Below are positions 1 to 7,027 of a stretch of DNA of 12,013 nt, in pieces. Location: the NCBI GenBank assembly GCA_035444405.1, contig DAOMOP010000126.1, positions 1 through 12,013 of the forward strand, given 5' to 3'. The notes beneath the pieces are model-generated. The model saw nothing but the letters and a program-made list of their open reading frames with translations. It was not told the DNA's origin and ran no database searches. Origin of the DNA: DAOMOP01 sp035444405. Lineage in GTDB: Bacteria; Pseudomonadota; Gammaproteobacteria; Burkholderiales; Rhodocyclaceae. The position numbers were made by a program, and so were the translations under genes. Positions within the stretch are counted from its first letter, which is position 1. Each line of letters begins with the position of its first letter.

Positions 1-889
<889 letters not shown>

Positions 890-896
890 GCGCGTG

Positions 897-902
897 CTCC
901 TC
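897..902 (-). promoter_or_regulatory. Ribosome-binding site of clpB
   Basis: GAGGAG on the minus strand lies 7 nt before the ATG at 889 and fixes that start codon. Confidence 0.8.
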
Positions 903-924
903 GTCGATTGGGCGGATGCCTCCA

Positions 925-952
925 AGATGGGGCCGGCCGCCCACAAGTCAAC
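925..952 (-). promoter_or_regulatory. Sigma-32 (heat-shock) promoter of clpB
   Basis: On the minus strand, GTTGACT (952-946) is followed by a 13-nt spacer and then CCCCATCT (932-925). The -10 element matches the sigma-32 consensus CCCCATNT completely, and the -35 keeps the TTGA core of CTTGAA. The spacing is within the 13-15 nt typical of this sigma factor. Transcription would start near 918, giving a leader of about 30 nt that contains the GAGGAG ribosome-binding site. RpoH control of clpB is well established in proteobacteria. The promoter itself is predicted from sequence. Confidence 0.82.
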
Positions 953-979
953 TGCGCTCATGACGGCACCGGCCCGGCC

Positions 980-999
980 GCCGCATGTTGCAATGCGGC
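980..999. promoter_or_regulatory. Inverted repeat 1, candidate operator (possible PhaR site)
   Basis: The arms GCCGCAT (980-986) and ATGCGGC (993-999) are a perfect 7-bp inverted repeat around a 6-nt centre. The centre contributes to a second palindrome, TTGCAA (988-993). Its geometry is identical to inverted repeat 2, whose centre is 36 bp downstream. It lies upstream of a phasin gene. In PHA-producing bacteria phasin genes are repressed by PhaR, which binds TGC-rich palindromic DNA, so an operator role is a reasonable inference. A cruciform or RNA hairpin is the alternative. Confidence 0.45.
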
Positions 1000-1015
1000 C
1001 ACACTCGCAGCGATT

Positions 1016-1035
1016 GTGTTGCCGCACCGCAACAC
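1016..1035. promoter_or_regulatory. Inverted repeat 2, candidate operator (possible PhaR site)
   Basis: The arms GTGTTGC (1016-1022) and GCAACAC (1029-1035) are a perfect 7-bp inverted repeat separated by 6 nt. It shares size, spacing and TTGC/GCAA content with inverted repeat 1. It sits about 55 bp before the most promoter-like hexamer for the phasin gene and about 180 bp before its start codon. A factor-independent terminator is unlikely because no T-run follows on either strand. Confidence 0.45.
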
Positions 1036-1087
1036 GAGCGGACCGCTGCGGCGCTGCACCGAAAAAACGGCGAAAATCCCATACATC

Positions 1088-1096
1088 TGTGATATT
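1088..1096 (+). promoter_or_regulatory. Possible extended -10 element of the phasin promoter
   Basis: TGTGATATT reads as an extended -10 (TGn plus GATATT, 4 of 6 matches to TATAAT) inside the only AT-rich stretch of this intergenic region. No convincing -35 hexamer is found 16-18 nt upstream, so the call is tentative. Confidence 0.3.
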
Positions 1097-1211
1097 TTTA
1101 AAGCGAGACGAGGTAGCGCAGATTCCGGTGCCGGAACGCCGGTTGTTCTCGAGCGGCGGCGTCACGGCGGCCTCGCTCCACCTTTCGGACATGAGCAAGC
1201 GGGAGAGAGAA

Positions 1212-1736
1212 ATGGCTACCAAGCAGGACCAGTTCAACGAACTGCAGAAGAAGAATCTCGAGGCGGCGATGCGCCTCGCCCAGATGTCGATCGAAAACTC
1301 GCAGCGACTCATGGAACTGCAGGTCACGACCGCGAAAAGCCTCTTCGAGGAAGGCGTCAACAACGCCAAGGCGCTGAGCACGGCCAAGGATCCCAAGGAG
1401 ATTCTCGAGTTGCGCACGCAGTTCGCGCAGCACTCGACCGAGCGCATGCTCGCGTGCGCGCGCGAGATGGCCGAGCTCGCCAGCCGCACCCAGGCCGAGG
1501 TCGGCAAGCTGGTCGGCGAGCAGCTCACCAGCGGCGGCCAGGACGTCTTCGAGGCGATGCAGAAGATGTTCCAGGGCATGCCGGTGACGGACCAGAACGC
1601 GATGACGGCGATCCAGACCGCAATGGACACCACGCGGGCCGCCTTCGAGCAGATGAGCCGCGCGTCGACCGAAGCCTTTCAGATGTTCAATCAGCTCACC
1701 AGCGGCAGCACCCCGCCGGGAAAGGGCAAGAAGTAG
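1212..1736 (+). CDS. Phasin family protein (PHA granule-associated)
   Basis: This is a 174-residue protein that is mostly amphipathic helix, rich in Ala, Gln, Glu and Met, without cysteine pairs, signal peptide or membrane segment other than a single Cys near the middle. It resembles the Phasin_2 family: a QFNEL..KNLEAAMRLAQ start, repeated heptad-like stretches, and a flexible Gly/Pro/Lys-rich tail ending GKGKK. Phasins coat polyhydroxyalkanoate granules in the cytoplasm and control granule number and size. The ATG at 1212 is preceded by GGGAGAG (1201-1207) at good spacing. An in-frame ATG at 1191 would add seven residues (MSKRERE) but lacks a comparable ribosome-binding site. The gene stands alone, divergent from clpB and convergent with moaE. 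It is probably controlled from the upstream inverted repeats. Which paralogue (phaP1, phaP2 and so on) cannot be told from sequence alone. Confidence 0.88.
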   Translation: MATKQDQFNELQKKNLEAAMRLAQMSIENSQRLMELQVTTAKSLFEEGVNNAKALSTAKDPKEILELRTQFAQHSTERMLACAREMAELASRTQAEVGKLVGEQLTSGGQDVFEAMQKMFQGMPVTDQNAMTAIQTAMDTTRAAFEQMSRASTEAFQMFNQLTSGSTPPGKGKK

Positions 1737-1755
1737 ATCGGGCTAGCCGCTGCGA

Positions 1756-1779
1756 GCACGGCGTCTGCGGGCGCCGTGC
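1756..1779. terminator. GC-rich hairpin in the convergent phasin/moaE gap
   Basis: GCACGGCG (1756-1763) and CGCCGTGC (1772-1779) form a perfect 8-bp stem with an 8-nt loop. It begins 20 nt after the phasin stop and lies 36 nt after the moaE stop on the other strand. There is no T-run on either side, so it would be a non-canonical or bidirectional terminator, or an mRNA 3'-end protector. Confidence 0.5.
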
Positions 1780-1814
1780 GCGTCCGTGGGCGACCATCGC
1801 GGGGGGGCAATCGC

Positions 1815-2276
1815 TCAGCGTCGCATGTCGACGTCGTCCCAGCGCGAGGCGGCGCCATCGTCGCTCTCGCGGGCATCGACCCAGCGCGCGCCCCGTGGTG
1901 TCTCCTCGCGCTTCCAGAACGGCGCACGGGTTTTCAGGTAATCCATGATGAACTCGCAGGCGGCGAAAGCTTCGCCGCGATGCGCGCTCGCGACGCCGAC
2001 GAACACGATGCGCTCGCCGGGCTCGAGGCGCCCGAAGCGGTGGATCACCCGCACCGCCAGCAGCTGCCAGCGCCGCGCGGCCTGCTCGACGATCTCGGCG
2101 AGGGCCTTCTCGGTCATGCCGGGATAATGCTCCAGGGTCATTGCCGAGACCTCGTTGCCGCCACGGCGCACGAGGCCCACGAAGGTCGCCACGGCGCCGA
2201 CCTCGAAGTCTCCTGCGGCGAGCGCCGCGGTCTCGGCCCCGACATCGAAATCGGCTTGTTGAACGCTGACCGACAC
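1815..2276 (-). CDS. moaE: Molybdopterin synthase catalytic subunit MoaE
   Basis: MoaE is the large subunit of molybdopterin synthase. It takes sulfur from the thiocarboxylated C-terminus of MoaD and puts two dithiolene sulfurs onto precursor Z (cPMP) to make molybdopterin. The 153-residue product shows the family's GxVR-like stretch at about 33-40, EHYPGM at 49-54, HR at 99-100, and lysines 115 and 122 in the KTRAPFWK segment. Those lysines have the 7-residue spacing of catalytic Lys119/Lys126 of E. coli MoaE. The last 20 or so residues are a charged, probably flexible tail. The start is a GTG at 2276-2274, two nt after the moaD stop, with GGGAGG at 2288-2283 as ribosome-binding site inside the end of moaD. 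This implies translational coupling to moaD. It is the last gene of the dinG-mobB-moeA-moaD-moaE run. Confidence 0.96.
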   Translation of the reverse strand: MSVSVQQADFDVGAETAALAAGDFEVGAVATFVGLVRRGGNEVSAMTLEHYPGMTEKALAEIVEQAARRWQLLAVRVIHRFGRLEPGERIVFVGVASAHRGEAFAACEFIMDYLKTRAPFWKREETPRGARWVDARESDDGAASRWDDVDMRR

Positions 2277-2278
2277 TT

Positions 2279-2533
2279 TCAGCCTCCCGTCACCGGTGGA
2301 AAAAAGGCGATCTCGTCACCGGGCATGATCGGCTCCGAAGGCTGAGCCATGCGCTGGTTGCGCGCCGCGCGCACGTTGCGCCCGCTGCGCAGCGCCTGCC
2401 AGACATCGCCGCGATCGGCGAGAAAGGCCTGCAGCTCCTGAATCGTGCCGACACCCGCGGGCACGGACAACTCTTCCTCCGAGCGGCCCAGCGCGTCGCG
2501 AAGCGCCGCGAAATACAGAATCCTGATCGTCAT
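2279..2533 (-). CDS. moaD: Molybdopterin synthase sulfur-carrier subunit MoaD
   Basis: MoaD is the small, ubiquitin-fold subunit of molybdopterin synthase. Its C-terminal Gly-Gly is adenylated (by MoeB or an equivalent), converted to a thiocarboxylate, and inserted into the MoaE active site. The protein has 84 residues, normal for the family, starting MTIRILYFAALRDALG and ending in PPVTGG with the required terminal Gly-Gly. The chosen ATG at 2533 lies 4 nt after the moeA stop. An upstream in-frame ATG at 2557 would add eight residues (MANYSVEP) overlapping moeA; these look unlike MoaD and have no ribosome-binding site, though neither start has a strong one. The stop is followed after 2 nt by moaE. 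No MoeB-type activating enzyme is in this window. Confidence 0.94.
   Translation of the reverse strand: MTIRILYFAALRDALGRSEEELSVPAGVGTIQELQAFLADRGDVWQALRSGRNVRAARNQRMAQPSEPIMPGDEIAFFPPVTGG
2283..2288 (-). promoter_or_regulatory. Ribosome-binding site of moaE inside the MoaD Gly-Gly codons
   Basis: GGGAGG on the minus strand lies 6 nt before the GTG start of moaE at 2276. Its bases belong to the last codons of moaD, including both codons of the C-terminal Gly-Gly. This site decides the GTG start. Confidence 0.75.
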
Positions 2534-2537
2534 CGGT

Positions 2538-3743
2538 TCAACCGAGTAGTTCGCCATAAGGAATGAATCGCACGATGTCGCCGCGCGCGATCGCCGTGGC
2601 CGCCGGCACGTCGATCAGGCCGTCGGCCCACACGATCGACGACAGCGCCGCCGAGCCCTGGTGCGCATGCACGTCCACGCCGCCATGCTCGTTGCTGCGG
2701 CCGCGCAGGAACTCGCGCCGGCGGTCCGGTCGCGGCCAGTCGAAATCTGCCCGCAACGACAGCGCCCGCGGCCTCACCTCCCGGACTCCCTGGGTGGCCA
2801 GGATGAACGGGCGCACCATCATCAGAAAGGTCACGAAACTCGAAACAGGGTTGCCCGGCAGCCCGATGAAGGCGGCCGCCCCCACCCGCCCGTACGCGAG
2901 CGGCTTGCCCGGCTTCATCGCGATCTTCCACATCTCGAGCACGCCTTCGGCCTCGACCGCGGGCTTGACGTGGTCCTCCTCGCCGACCGACACGCCCCCG
3001 CTGGTCACGATGAGATCGTGGCCCTCGGCGGCACGCCGCAGCGTTTCACGCGTGGCATCGAGGCGGTCGGGCACGATGCCGAAGTCGCTGACCTCGCAGC
3101 CGAGCTGCTCGAGCAGCGCGCGCAGCTGGAAGCGGTTCGAGTTGTAGACCGCGCCAGGCGGCAGCGGCTCACCCGGCATCACGAGCTCGCTGCCGGTCGA
3201 AAACAGCGCCACGCGCACGCGCCGCAGCACCGGCAGCTGCGCGAGCCCGACCGAGGCCGCAAGCCCGAGCTCCTGCGCGCGCAGACGCACGCCGGCCGGC
3301 AGGATCACCGCCCCGCAGGCGATCTCGCTGCCGGCCGCGCGCACCGCTTCGCCCGCGCGCGGCTCGTGATTGATGGTCACCCGATCGCCATCGAGCTCGC
3401 ACAACTCCTGCATCACGACCGCGTCGGCCCCGGCGGGCAGCGGAGCCCCCGTGAAGATGCGTGCGGCGCCACCGGCTTCGAGCGCGTGGCCGACGCTGCC
3501 CGCGGGGATGCGCTGCGTGACGCGCAGCGCCGTGCCCGCTGCGGGCACGTCGGCGATGCGCACGGCATAGCCGTCCATCGCCGAGGTGTCGAGCGCGGGC
3601 ATCGCCACCGGCGAGTGCAGGTCACTTGCGAGGACGCGGCCGAGTGCGACCATCGTGTCGGCCATCTCGACCTCACGGACCGCCCGCGCCTTGTCGAGCA
3701 GGGTGGCGAGCGCTTCGTCGAAGGAGAGCATGTTCGCGTTCAT
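2538..3743 (-). CDS. moeA: Molybdopterin molybdenumtransferase MoeA
   Basis: MoeA catalyses the last common step of molybdenum-cofactor synthesis: it hydrolyses adenylylated molybdopterin (made by MogA/MoaB) and inserts molybdate. The 401-residue length is normal. Motifs in order are DTSAMDGYAV at 52-61, the domain II region with FTGAPLP at about 97-103, the MoCF-type domain III from about 176 with FSTGSEL (181-187), YNSN (200-203), TSGGVSVGEEDH (247-258) and KPGKP (277-281), GLPGNPVSS (294-302), and a C-terminal domain IV after about 325. The ATG at 3743 overlaps the mobB stop by the ATGA arrangement (4 bp), typical of coupling. An alternative ATG at 3731 gives MLSFDEA. No motif is missing. 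The next gene downstream is moaD after a 4-nt gap. Confidence 0.96.
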   Translation of the reverse strand: MNANMLSFDEALATLLDKARAVREVEMADTMVALGRVLASDLHSPVAMPALDTSAMDGYAVRIADVPAAGTALRVTQRIPAGSVGHALEAGGAARIFTGAPLPAGADAVVMQELCELDGDRVTINHEPRAGEAVRAAGSEIACGAVILPAGVRLRAQELGLAASVGLAQLPVLRRVRVALFSTGSELVMPGEPLPPGAVYNSNRFQLRALLEQLGCEVSDFGIVPDRLDATRETLRRAAEGHDLIVTSGGVSVGEEDHVKPAVEAEGVLEMWKIAMKPGKPLAYGRVGAAAFIGLPGNPVSSFVTFLMMVRPFILATQGVREVRPRALSLRADFDWPRPDRRREFLRGRSNEHGGVDVHAHQGSAALSSIVWADGLIDVPAATAIARGDIVRFIPYGELLG

Positions 3744-4234
3744 GGGTCGGAGCGGTAGTCAAGAATGAAATCGGCAATCGCTGCGGCGTCGTTGAGCGGC
3801 AACCCGGGCAACGGACAGTCGATCGCATCGTCGGACGCGACCGCCACCACGTGCGGATTGTCGGTCCACAGCGGCGGCTTGCCGTTGGCCGCACGATACA
3901 CCTCGACCTTGGGCACGGCCGCCGCCTTGAATCCTTCGATCAGCACGACGTCGCTCGGTGCCAGCAGCCGCAGCTGTTCGTCGAGCGAGGGTTCCGGTTC
4001 GCTGCGCAACTCGCGCATCAGCACCCACCGGTCGCCCGACAGCATCAGCACGCGGCTCGCACCGGCCTCGCGGTGGCGATACGAGTCCTTGCCCGGGCGA
4101 TCGAGGTCGAAGCCGTGGTGCGCATGCTTGATCACCGACACGCTCAGGCCGCGCGCCGTAAACTGCGGGATCAGCTTTTCGATGAGGGTGGTCTTGCCCG
4201 AACCCGACCAGCCGGCGATACCGAATACGATCAT
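3740..4234 (-). CDS. mobB: Molybdopterin-guanine dinucleotide biosynthesis accessory protein MobB
   Basis: MobB is a small P-loop GTP-binding protein that helps MobA attach GMP to the molybdenum cofactor (bis-MGD) for enzymes such as nitrate reductase and formate dehydrogenase. It is useful but not essential in E. coli. The 164-residue product starts MIVFGIAGWSGSGKTTLIE, with the P-loop GWSGSGKTT at 8-16. It has the family's KHAHHGFDLDRPGKDS at 36-51 followed by HREAGA (54-59), and LIEGFK at 98-103, corresponding to the Walker B area. The gene starts 18 nt after the dinG stop and overlaps moeA by 4 bp. No good ribosome-binding site is seen, so translation may depend on readthrough from dinG or another leader. 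The partner mobA is not in this window. Confidence 0.94.
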   Translation of the reverse strand: MIVFGIAGWSGSGKTTLIEKLIPQFTARGLSVSVIKHAHHGFDLDRPGKDSYRHREAGASRVLMLSGDRWVLMRELRSEPEPSLDEQLRLLAPSDVVLIEGFKAAAVPKVEVYRAANGKPPLWTDNPHVVAVASDDAIDCPLPGLPLNDAAAIADFILDYRSDP

Positions 4235-4252
4235 GATCGTGTGAATGCCTTG

Positions 4253-6235
4253 TCAGACTTGGGAGGATACAACATCCGCCCCGCAGCGCGCGCGGCCGAG
4301 CTGCTCCAGGTACGCGACCGCTTCGGCCTCGCTGCGCGTGCGACGCATCGGCGGCAGGCTGCGCCAGACGATCTTGCCATAGGGCTTGTCGATCATGCGC
4401 GGATCGCACACGCACAGCAGCCCGCGGTCGCCTTCGCTGCGGATCAGCCTTCCGGCGCCCTGCTTCATGTTGATGACGGCGCGCGGCAACTGGTAGTGCA
4501 TGAACGGATTGCGCCCGCTTTTCTGCAGCTGCTCGATGCGCGCGGCGAGCACCGGATCGTCCGGCGGCGCGAACGGCAGCTTGTCGATGATCACCAGCGA
4601 CAGCGCCTCGCCCGGCACGTCGACGCCTTCCCAGAAGCTCTGGCTGGCCACGAGCACGGCATTGCCGAGCTGCCGGAAGCGCTCGAGCAGCTCGCTGCGC
4701 GAGCCTTCGCCCTGCAGCAGCAGCGGCAGCGACGCACCGGTCGCCCGCAGCGCGTCGGCCAGCAGCGCGTGGATGCGCTTCATCGCGCGCAGAGACGTGC
4801 ACAACACGAACGCGCGTCCCCGCGCCGCGGCGAGCAGCGGCACGCTCGCACGCACGACCGCCTCGGCGTAATCGGGATCGTTCGGATCGGGCATGTGCTG
4901 CGGCGCATAGAGCATCGCCTGCTCGGCATAGTCGAACGGACTGCCCCACACCGCCGTCTGCACCGGCGGGTCCAGCGTGCCGAGCCCGAGCTCGCCGCAG
5001 TAGTGGCCGAAGTCCCGCCCGACCGCCAGCGTCGCCGACGTGAACACCCATGCCCGCGGCGTGCCTTCGACCTGGCGCCGGAACACGTCCGACACGTGCA
5101 GCGGTGTCGCATTGAGCGCGGCCGACTGCGCGAAGACTTCGACCCAGCGGATCTGCTGCACGCCCTCGCCCGGGCCACGCCAGCGCGCCAGCCGCTCGGC
5201 CAGCTCCCCGGCTCGCCGCAGGCAGTTCGCCAGCCCTTCGGAGCGCTCGGCCTGCGTGTCGAGCAGCGCCACGAAGGCATCGAGCTCGGCCGCCGCGGCG
5301 TCGACGGCGCCGTCGAATCCATGCTGCTCGGCCGCCTGTGCCGCGGACAACCGCGCCGGCTCGGCTCCGAACACCAGGCGCAGGTCGCGCGCGGCCTTCT
5401 CGAGCGCGCGCGTCGCATCGATCAGCTCGCGACAGTCGCGCGCACCGGCCAGCGTCTCCGAGCGCGTGTCGCGGGCGAGCTCGAGCAACTGCGCCGTCGA
5501 CACCGTCTCGCCGAAGAACAGGCTGGCGGTTTCCGGCAGCTGGTGCGCCTCGTCGAAGATCACCGCATTGCAGGCCGGCAGCAGCTCGCCCATGCCTTCG
5601 TCGCGCAGCATCACATCGGCGAAGAACAGGTGATGATTGACGACCACGACGTCGGCATCCATCGCGGCGCGACGCGCCTGCAGCACGAAACACGCCTTGA
5701 CGTGCGGGCAGTCCTGGCCGAGGCAGTTGTCGCGCGTCGAGGTGGCGGCCTGCCACGCCGGCGAATCCTCGCGCACGGCGCTGCATTCGGCCTTGTCGCC
5801 GGTGGTCGTCGACGCGGCAAAGCGGGCGATCGCGCGCAGATCGGCCGCATCCTGTGCGCTATGCAGGCGGCCGTCGCGCAGATGCCGCTCGAGATGGTAG
5901 GCGCACACGTAGTTGGCGCGGCCCTTCAACAGCGCGACCGACACCGGTACCTTGAGCGCCGCCCGCACGGTCGGCAGATCCCTGTTGAACAACTGATCCT
6001 GGAGCGTCTTGGTGCCCGTGGAGACGATCACCTTGCCGCCGCCCAGCAGCGCAGGCACGAGGTAGGCGAAGGTCTTGCCGGTGCCGGTTCCGGCTTCGGC
6101 CACCAGGATGCGGTGGGCCCGCAGCGCCTCGGCGATGCGCTCGGCCATCTCGACCTGCTGGGGACGTGCCCGGAAACCGGGAATCGCGACCGACAGCGGC
6201 CCGTTCGGGGAAAAGATCGAGGCGATGTCGGACAT
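4253..6235 (-). CDS. dinG: ATP-dependent DNA helicase, DinG/YoaA type (Fe-S, XPD-like)
   Basis: This is a 660-residue superfamily 2 5'-3' DNA helicase of the XPD/DinG group, acting in repair and in clearing R-loops or blocked forks. Motifs are Q-motif-like RPQQ at 24-27, Walker A AEAGTGTGKT at 46-55, and STGTKTLQDQ at 72-81. Four cysteines that should hold a 4Fe-4S cluster are at 111, 171, 176 and 182 (CxxxxCxxxxxC in the second group). DEAH is at 228-231, FTSATL at 398-403, SFWEGVD at 533-539, and motif VI QGAGRLIR at 592-599. Its length is closer to E. coli YoaA (about 636) than to DinG (about 716), so it may be the YoaA orthologue. No LexA-type CTG-N10-CAG box is seen upstream. The ATG at 6235 has no ribosome-binding site. 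It heads the run of molybdenum-cofactor genes, 18 nt before mobB. Confidence 0.93.
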   Translation of the reverse strand: MSDIASIFSPNGPLSVAIPGFRARPQQVEMAERIAEALRAHRILVAEAGTGTGKTFAYLVPALLGGGKVIVSTGTKTLQDQLFNRDLPTVRAALKVPVSVALLKGRANYVCAYHLERHLRDGRLHSAQDAADLRAIARFAASTTTGDKAECSAVREDSPAWQAATSTRDNCLGQDCPHVKACFVLQARRAAMDADVVVVNHHLFFADVMLRDEGMGELLPACNAVIFDEAHQLPETASLFFGETVSTAQLLELARDTRSETLAGARDCRELIDATRALEKAARDLRLVFGAEPARLSAAQAAEQHGFDGAVDAAAAELDAFVALLDTQAERSEGLANCLRRAGELAERLARWRGPGEGVQQIRWVEVFAQSAALNATPLHVSDVFRRQVEGTPRAWVFTSATLAVGRDFGHYCGELGLGTLDPPVQTAVWGSPFDYAEQAMLYAPQHMPDPNDPDYAEAVVRASVPLLAAARGRAFVLCTSLRAMKRIHALLADALRATGASLPLLLQGEGSRSELLERFRQLGNAVLVASQSFWEGVDVPGEALSLVIIDKLPFAPPDDPVLAARIEQLQKSGRNPFMHYQLPRAVINMKQGAGRLIRSEGDRGLLCVCDPRMIDKPYGKIVWRSLPPMRRTRSEAEAVAYLEQLGRARCGADVVSSQV

Positions 6236-6240
6236 ATGCT

Positions 6241-6268
6241 ATTGTAATCGCGCGAAGGCGCCATTGTA
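6241..6268 (-). promoter_or_regulatory. Two TACAAT hexamers before dinG, possible -10 elements
   Basis: Two identical TACAAT hexamers occur on the minus strand at 6268-6263 and 6246-6241. The nearer one ends 5 nt before the dinG ATG and the other 27 nt before it. Each matches the sigma-70 -10 consensus at 5 of 6 positions. Neither has a clear -35 element. Use of the far one would give a leader of about 20 nt without a Shine-Dalgarno, and use of the near one a leaderless message. Confidence 0.35.
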
Positions 6269-6288
6269 CGCCCAGCGGGCGCGACCGG

Positions 6289-6349
6289 GCCCGTTCGATG
6301 CCGTTCGTCGGCGGCACGGACGAACCGGCCCGTCGGTCGCGGAACGGGC
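6289..6349. repeat. Nested inverted repeats between methyltransferase and dinG genes
   Basis: An outer pair GCCCGTTC (6289-6296) / GAACGGGC (6342-6349) encloses an inner pair GTTCGTC (6303-6309) / GACGAAC (6319-6325). All are perfect complements. Together they occupy the middle of the 144-nt gap. They could be a structured 3' end of the methyltransferase transcript (minus strand) or a binding site. No T-run follows. Confidence 0.4.
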
Positions 6350-6379
6350 ACCCGCCCGCCCCCGTACCGACGCGAACGC

Positions 6380-7027
6380 TCAGCGGCGATTGCGAAAGCG
6401 CAACAGCGTCCAGTAGCCGAATGCATTGACCGGCGTGACCTCGGTCAATTCCAGCCGCGTCATCGTGATGAAGTTGTCGAGCGGAAACAGCGGACGGAAG
6501 CCCAGCGAGCGCGCCAGCGGTGCCAGCCCGCGCTCGACGCGTGCGATCACGCCGTCCTTGCGGGTGAAATGGTTCACCACCACGACTTCGCCGCCGGGGC
6601 GACAGACGCGCTCGAGCTCGCGCATCATCTGCGCCGGATCGGGCACCACCGACGCGACATACAGCGCCGAGATCTTGTCGAAGCTCTCGTCCGGAAACGA
6701 CAGCGACTGCACATCCATCGCCATCAGGTTGACATTGCGAAGACCGTGCCGGCGCACGTGTACGTTGGCGCGCGCGAGCATGTGCGGCGAGAGGTCGATT
6801 CCGGTCACGCGTGCATGCGCGGGATAGTAGCGCAGCGACAGGCCGGTGCCGACGCCGACTTCGAGCACCTCCTCGCCCGGGCGGCAGTTCAGCGCCTCGA
6901 CCACCCGCCGGCGACCCGGCTCGAAGACCGCTCCGAACACCAGATCGTAGATCGGTGCATAGCGGCGGTAGGCCGCTGTGACGGCTGCGTGGTCCATGGT
7001 GCTCGAAGACTCTTGGGTTCCATTCAT
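6380..7027 (-). CDS. Class I SAM-dependent methyltransferase, PmtA-like (phospholipid N-methyltransferase family)
   Basis: This 215-residue Rossmann-fold methyltransferase has SAM-binding motif I VLEVGVGTGLSL at 54-65, GIDLS at 76-80, FPDESFD at 111-117 and RPGGEVVVVNHF at 143-154. The segment YAPIYDLVFGAVFEPGRR (23-40) and VVPDP (127-131) closely resemble bacterial phosphatidylethanolamine N-methyltransferases of the Rhodobacter PmtA type, which methylate PE stepwise towards phosphatidylcholine. Substrate cannot be settled from sequence: ubiquinone/menaquinone-type and other small-molecule methyltransferases share the core. There is no signal peptide or membrane segment, so a cytosolic or membrane-peripheral enzyme is expected. 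The ATG at 7027 is chosen. A second in-frame ATG at 6997 (MDHAAV, 205 residues) fits family N-termini equally well and has a weak AAGAG upstream. The gene lies 40 nt after zapE and may share its transcript. Confidence 0.85.
   Translation of the reverse strand: MNGTQESSSTMDHAAVTAAYRRYAPIYDLVFGAVFEPGRRRVVEALNCRPGEEVLEVGVGTGLSLRYYPAHARVTGIDLSPHMLARANVHVRRHGLRNVNLMAMDVQSLSFPDESFDKISALYVASVVPDPAQMMRELERVCRPGGEVVVVNHFTRKDGVIARVERGLAPLARSLGFRPLFPLDNFITMTRLELTEVTPVNAFGYWTLLRFRNRR

Larger units (their letters stand above)
890..1211. other. Divergent clpB/phasin intergenic regulatory region (322 bp)
   Basis: No gene is evident here. An open frame does run from 864 into the phasin gene, but its first 116 codons have no protein-like character and the phasin has its own ribosome-binding site. 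The clpB side (890-952) holds a ribosome-binding site and sigma-32 promoter. The centre (980-1035) holds two perfect 7+6+7 inverted repeats rich in TGC/GCA triplets. The phasin side (about 1061-1102) is an AT-rich patch in GC-rich surroundings and is the likeliest place for the phasin promoter. About 110 nt of untranslated leader would follow. Confidence 0.7.

Noticed and set aside
1801..1807. A run of seven G in the convergent gap before the moaE stop
   Set aside because: It is noncoding and a single short homopolymer. It could be a sequencing or slippage spot but has no evident function.
3626..6247. An 873-codon open frame on the plus strand opposite dinG, mobB and moeA
   Set aside because: It is fully antisense to genes with clear family motifs, is rich in Arg/His/Leu/Gln as expected from reading GC-biased codons backwards, and has no recognisable domain or ribosome-binding site.
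6350..6370. G-rich tract on the minus strand after the methyltransferase stop, considered as a G-quadruplex
   Set aside because: Only three runs of three or more G are present, so a standard four-run quadruplex is not supported.
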